Positions 63,561 to 64,000 of a stretch of DNA of 64,000 nt are shown in pieces; the stretch's first letter is position 1, and each line of letters opens with the position of its first letter. The notes under the pieces are model-generated. The model did no database searches. It was not told the DNA's origin and saw only the letters and a program-made list of their open reading frames with translations. The translations under genes were made by a program, and so were the position numbers. This stretch comes from Janthinobacterium silvisoli (lineage in GTDB: Bacteria > Pseudomonadota > Gammaproteobacteria > Burkholderiales > Burkholderiaceae_D). The DNA lies in assembly GCF_014200725.1 (NCBI RefSeq), contig NZ_JACHCL010000009.1, positions 1-64,000 of the forward strand, given 5' to 3'.

Positions 63561-64000
63561 TTAACTTTTCCGCAGGCGCAGGGCGTTGGCGATCACGACC
63601 GCCGAACTGGCCGCCATGCCCACGCCGGATAGCCAGGGATTTAAAAAGTCCAGCGCAGCGGCGGGAATCGCGGTGACGTTATACAGGGTAGCCCAGCCCA
63701 GGTTTTCACGGATGATGGACATGCTGCGGGCGGCTGTTTTGGCGGTGTCTTGCACCGAGCGCAATTGCGACGACAGCAGCACCGTATCGGCATGCGCTTG
63801 CGCCAGCGCGGCGCCGGAACCCATGGCGAACGACACGTCGGCCGCGCTCAGCACGGCGGCGTCATTGATGCCGTCGCCCACCATCGCCACCACCGCGCCT
63901 TGTGCTTGCAGCTGCTGCACGAAATCGAGCTTTTCATCGGGCAGGCATTCGCCGCACGCGGTGGCGATGCCCAGTTGCGCAGCCACGCTTTGCGTCAGCG
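63561..64000 (-). CDS. ccoI: copper-translocating P1-type ATPase CcoI (FixI), C-terminal part
   Basis: Only the last ~146 residues are inside the window; the gene continues beyond the right edge. The conserved hinge VAMVGDGINDAAVLSAADV, the AMGSGAALAQAHADTVLL strand and the two terminal membrane segments identify a P1B-type ATPase, and the position before ccoS and ccoNOQP marks it as CcoI/FixI, which exports copper to the periplasm for oxidase assembly. Confidence 0.9.
   Translation of the reverse strand, partial: LTQSVAAQLGIATACGECLPDEKLDFVQQLQAQGAVVAMVGDGINDAAVLSAADVSFAMGSGAALAQAHADTVLLSSQLRSVQDTAKTAARSMSIIRENLGWATLYNVTAIPAAALDFLNPWLSGVGMAASSAVVIANALRLRKS

Overview
The window looks like the chromosome of a GC-rich betaproteobacterium of the Oxalobacteraceae type (Janthinobacterium / Duganella / Massilia-like). 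This is inferred from gene content and codon usage, not from a marker gene: there is no rRNA, tRNA or CRISPR array here. The features are almost entirely protein genes, tightly packed, with several convergent pairs overlapping by 4 bases and several translationally coupled operons.

Left edge (1-7.8 kb) is the accessory part. A small membrane protein is coupled by an ATGA overlap to a Unknown-Group/defence-like reverse transcriptase with a YVDD active site. Convergent to it is a 5'-truncated TnsD/TniQ target-selection gene of a Tn7-like transposon, cut by a truncated IS3-family element that also abuts the 3' end of a core OsmC-YcaO gene. A hipA-hipB toxin/antitoxin pair, a secreted PLD-type nuclease and a possible immunity protein follow.

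7.9-36.5 kb is a metabolic and transport region: alpha/beta hydrolases (one frameshifted), five LysR regulators, most beside the gene they probably control, a flavodoxin-fold quinone reductase, a DUF3772 mechanosensitive channel, an ArsR-rhodanese regulator with a perfect palindromic operator, a coupled nadE-nadM/Nudix NAD pair, two MFS exporters, and an RND tripartite efflux operon with a divergent Cys-rich regulator.

36.5-48.2 kb carries an M16C protease and a three-gene glrK-qseG-glrR (QseEGF-like) sigma-54 two-component operon. The downstream BON-domain gene has two TGTC-N10-GACA sites and a textbook sigma-54 promoter, so a complete regulatory circuit can be read from the DNA. A LysE exporter, hydrolase and AraC regulator, a lipoprotein and a bile-acid-symporter-like carrier follow.

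48.2-54 kb holds an SOS-type repair pair (radical SAM protein plus UdgX fusion) behind a consensus LexA box, divergent from modABC-modE behind a ModE box. 54-64 kb holds a large hybrid histidine kinase, an FNR regulator with its iron-sulfur cysteines, and the convergent cbb3 oxidase cluster ccoI-ccoS-ccoNOQP-ccoG-ccoH. An FNR box lies before ccoN, so low-oxygen respiration and its regulator sit together.
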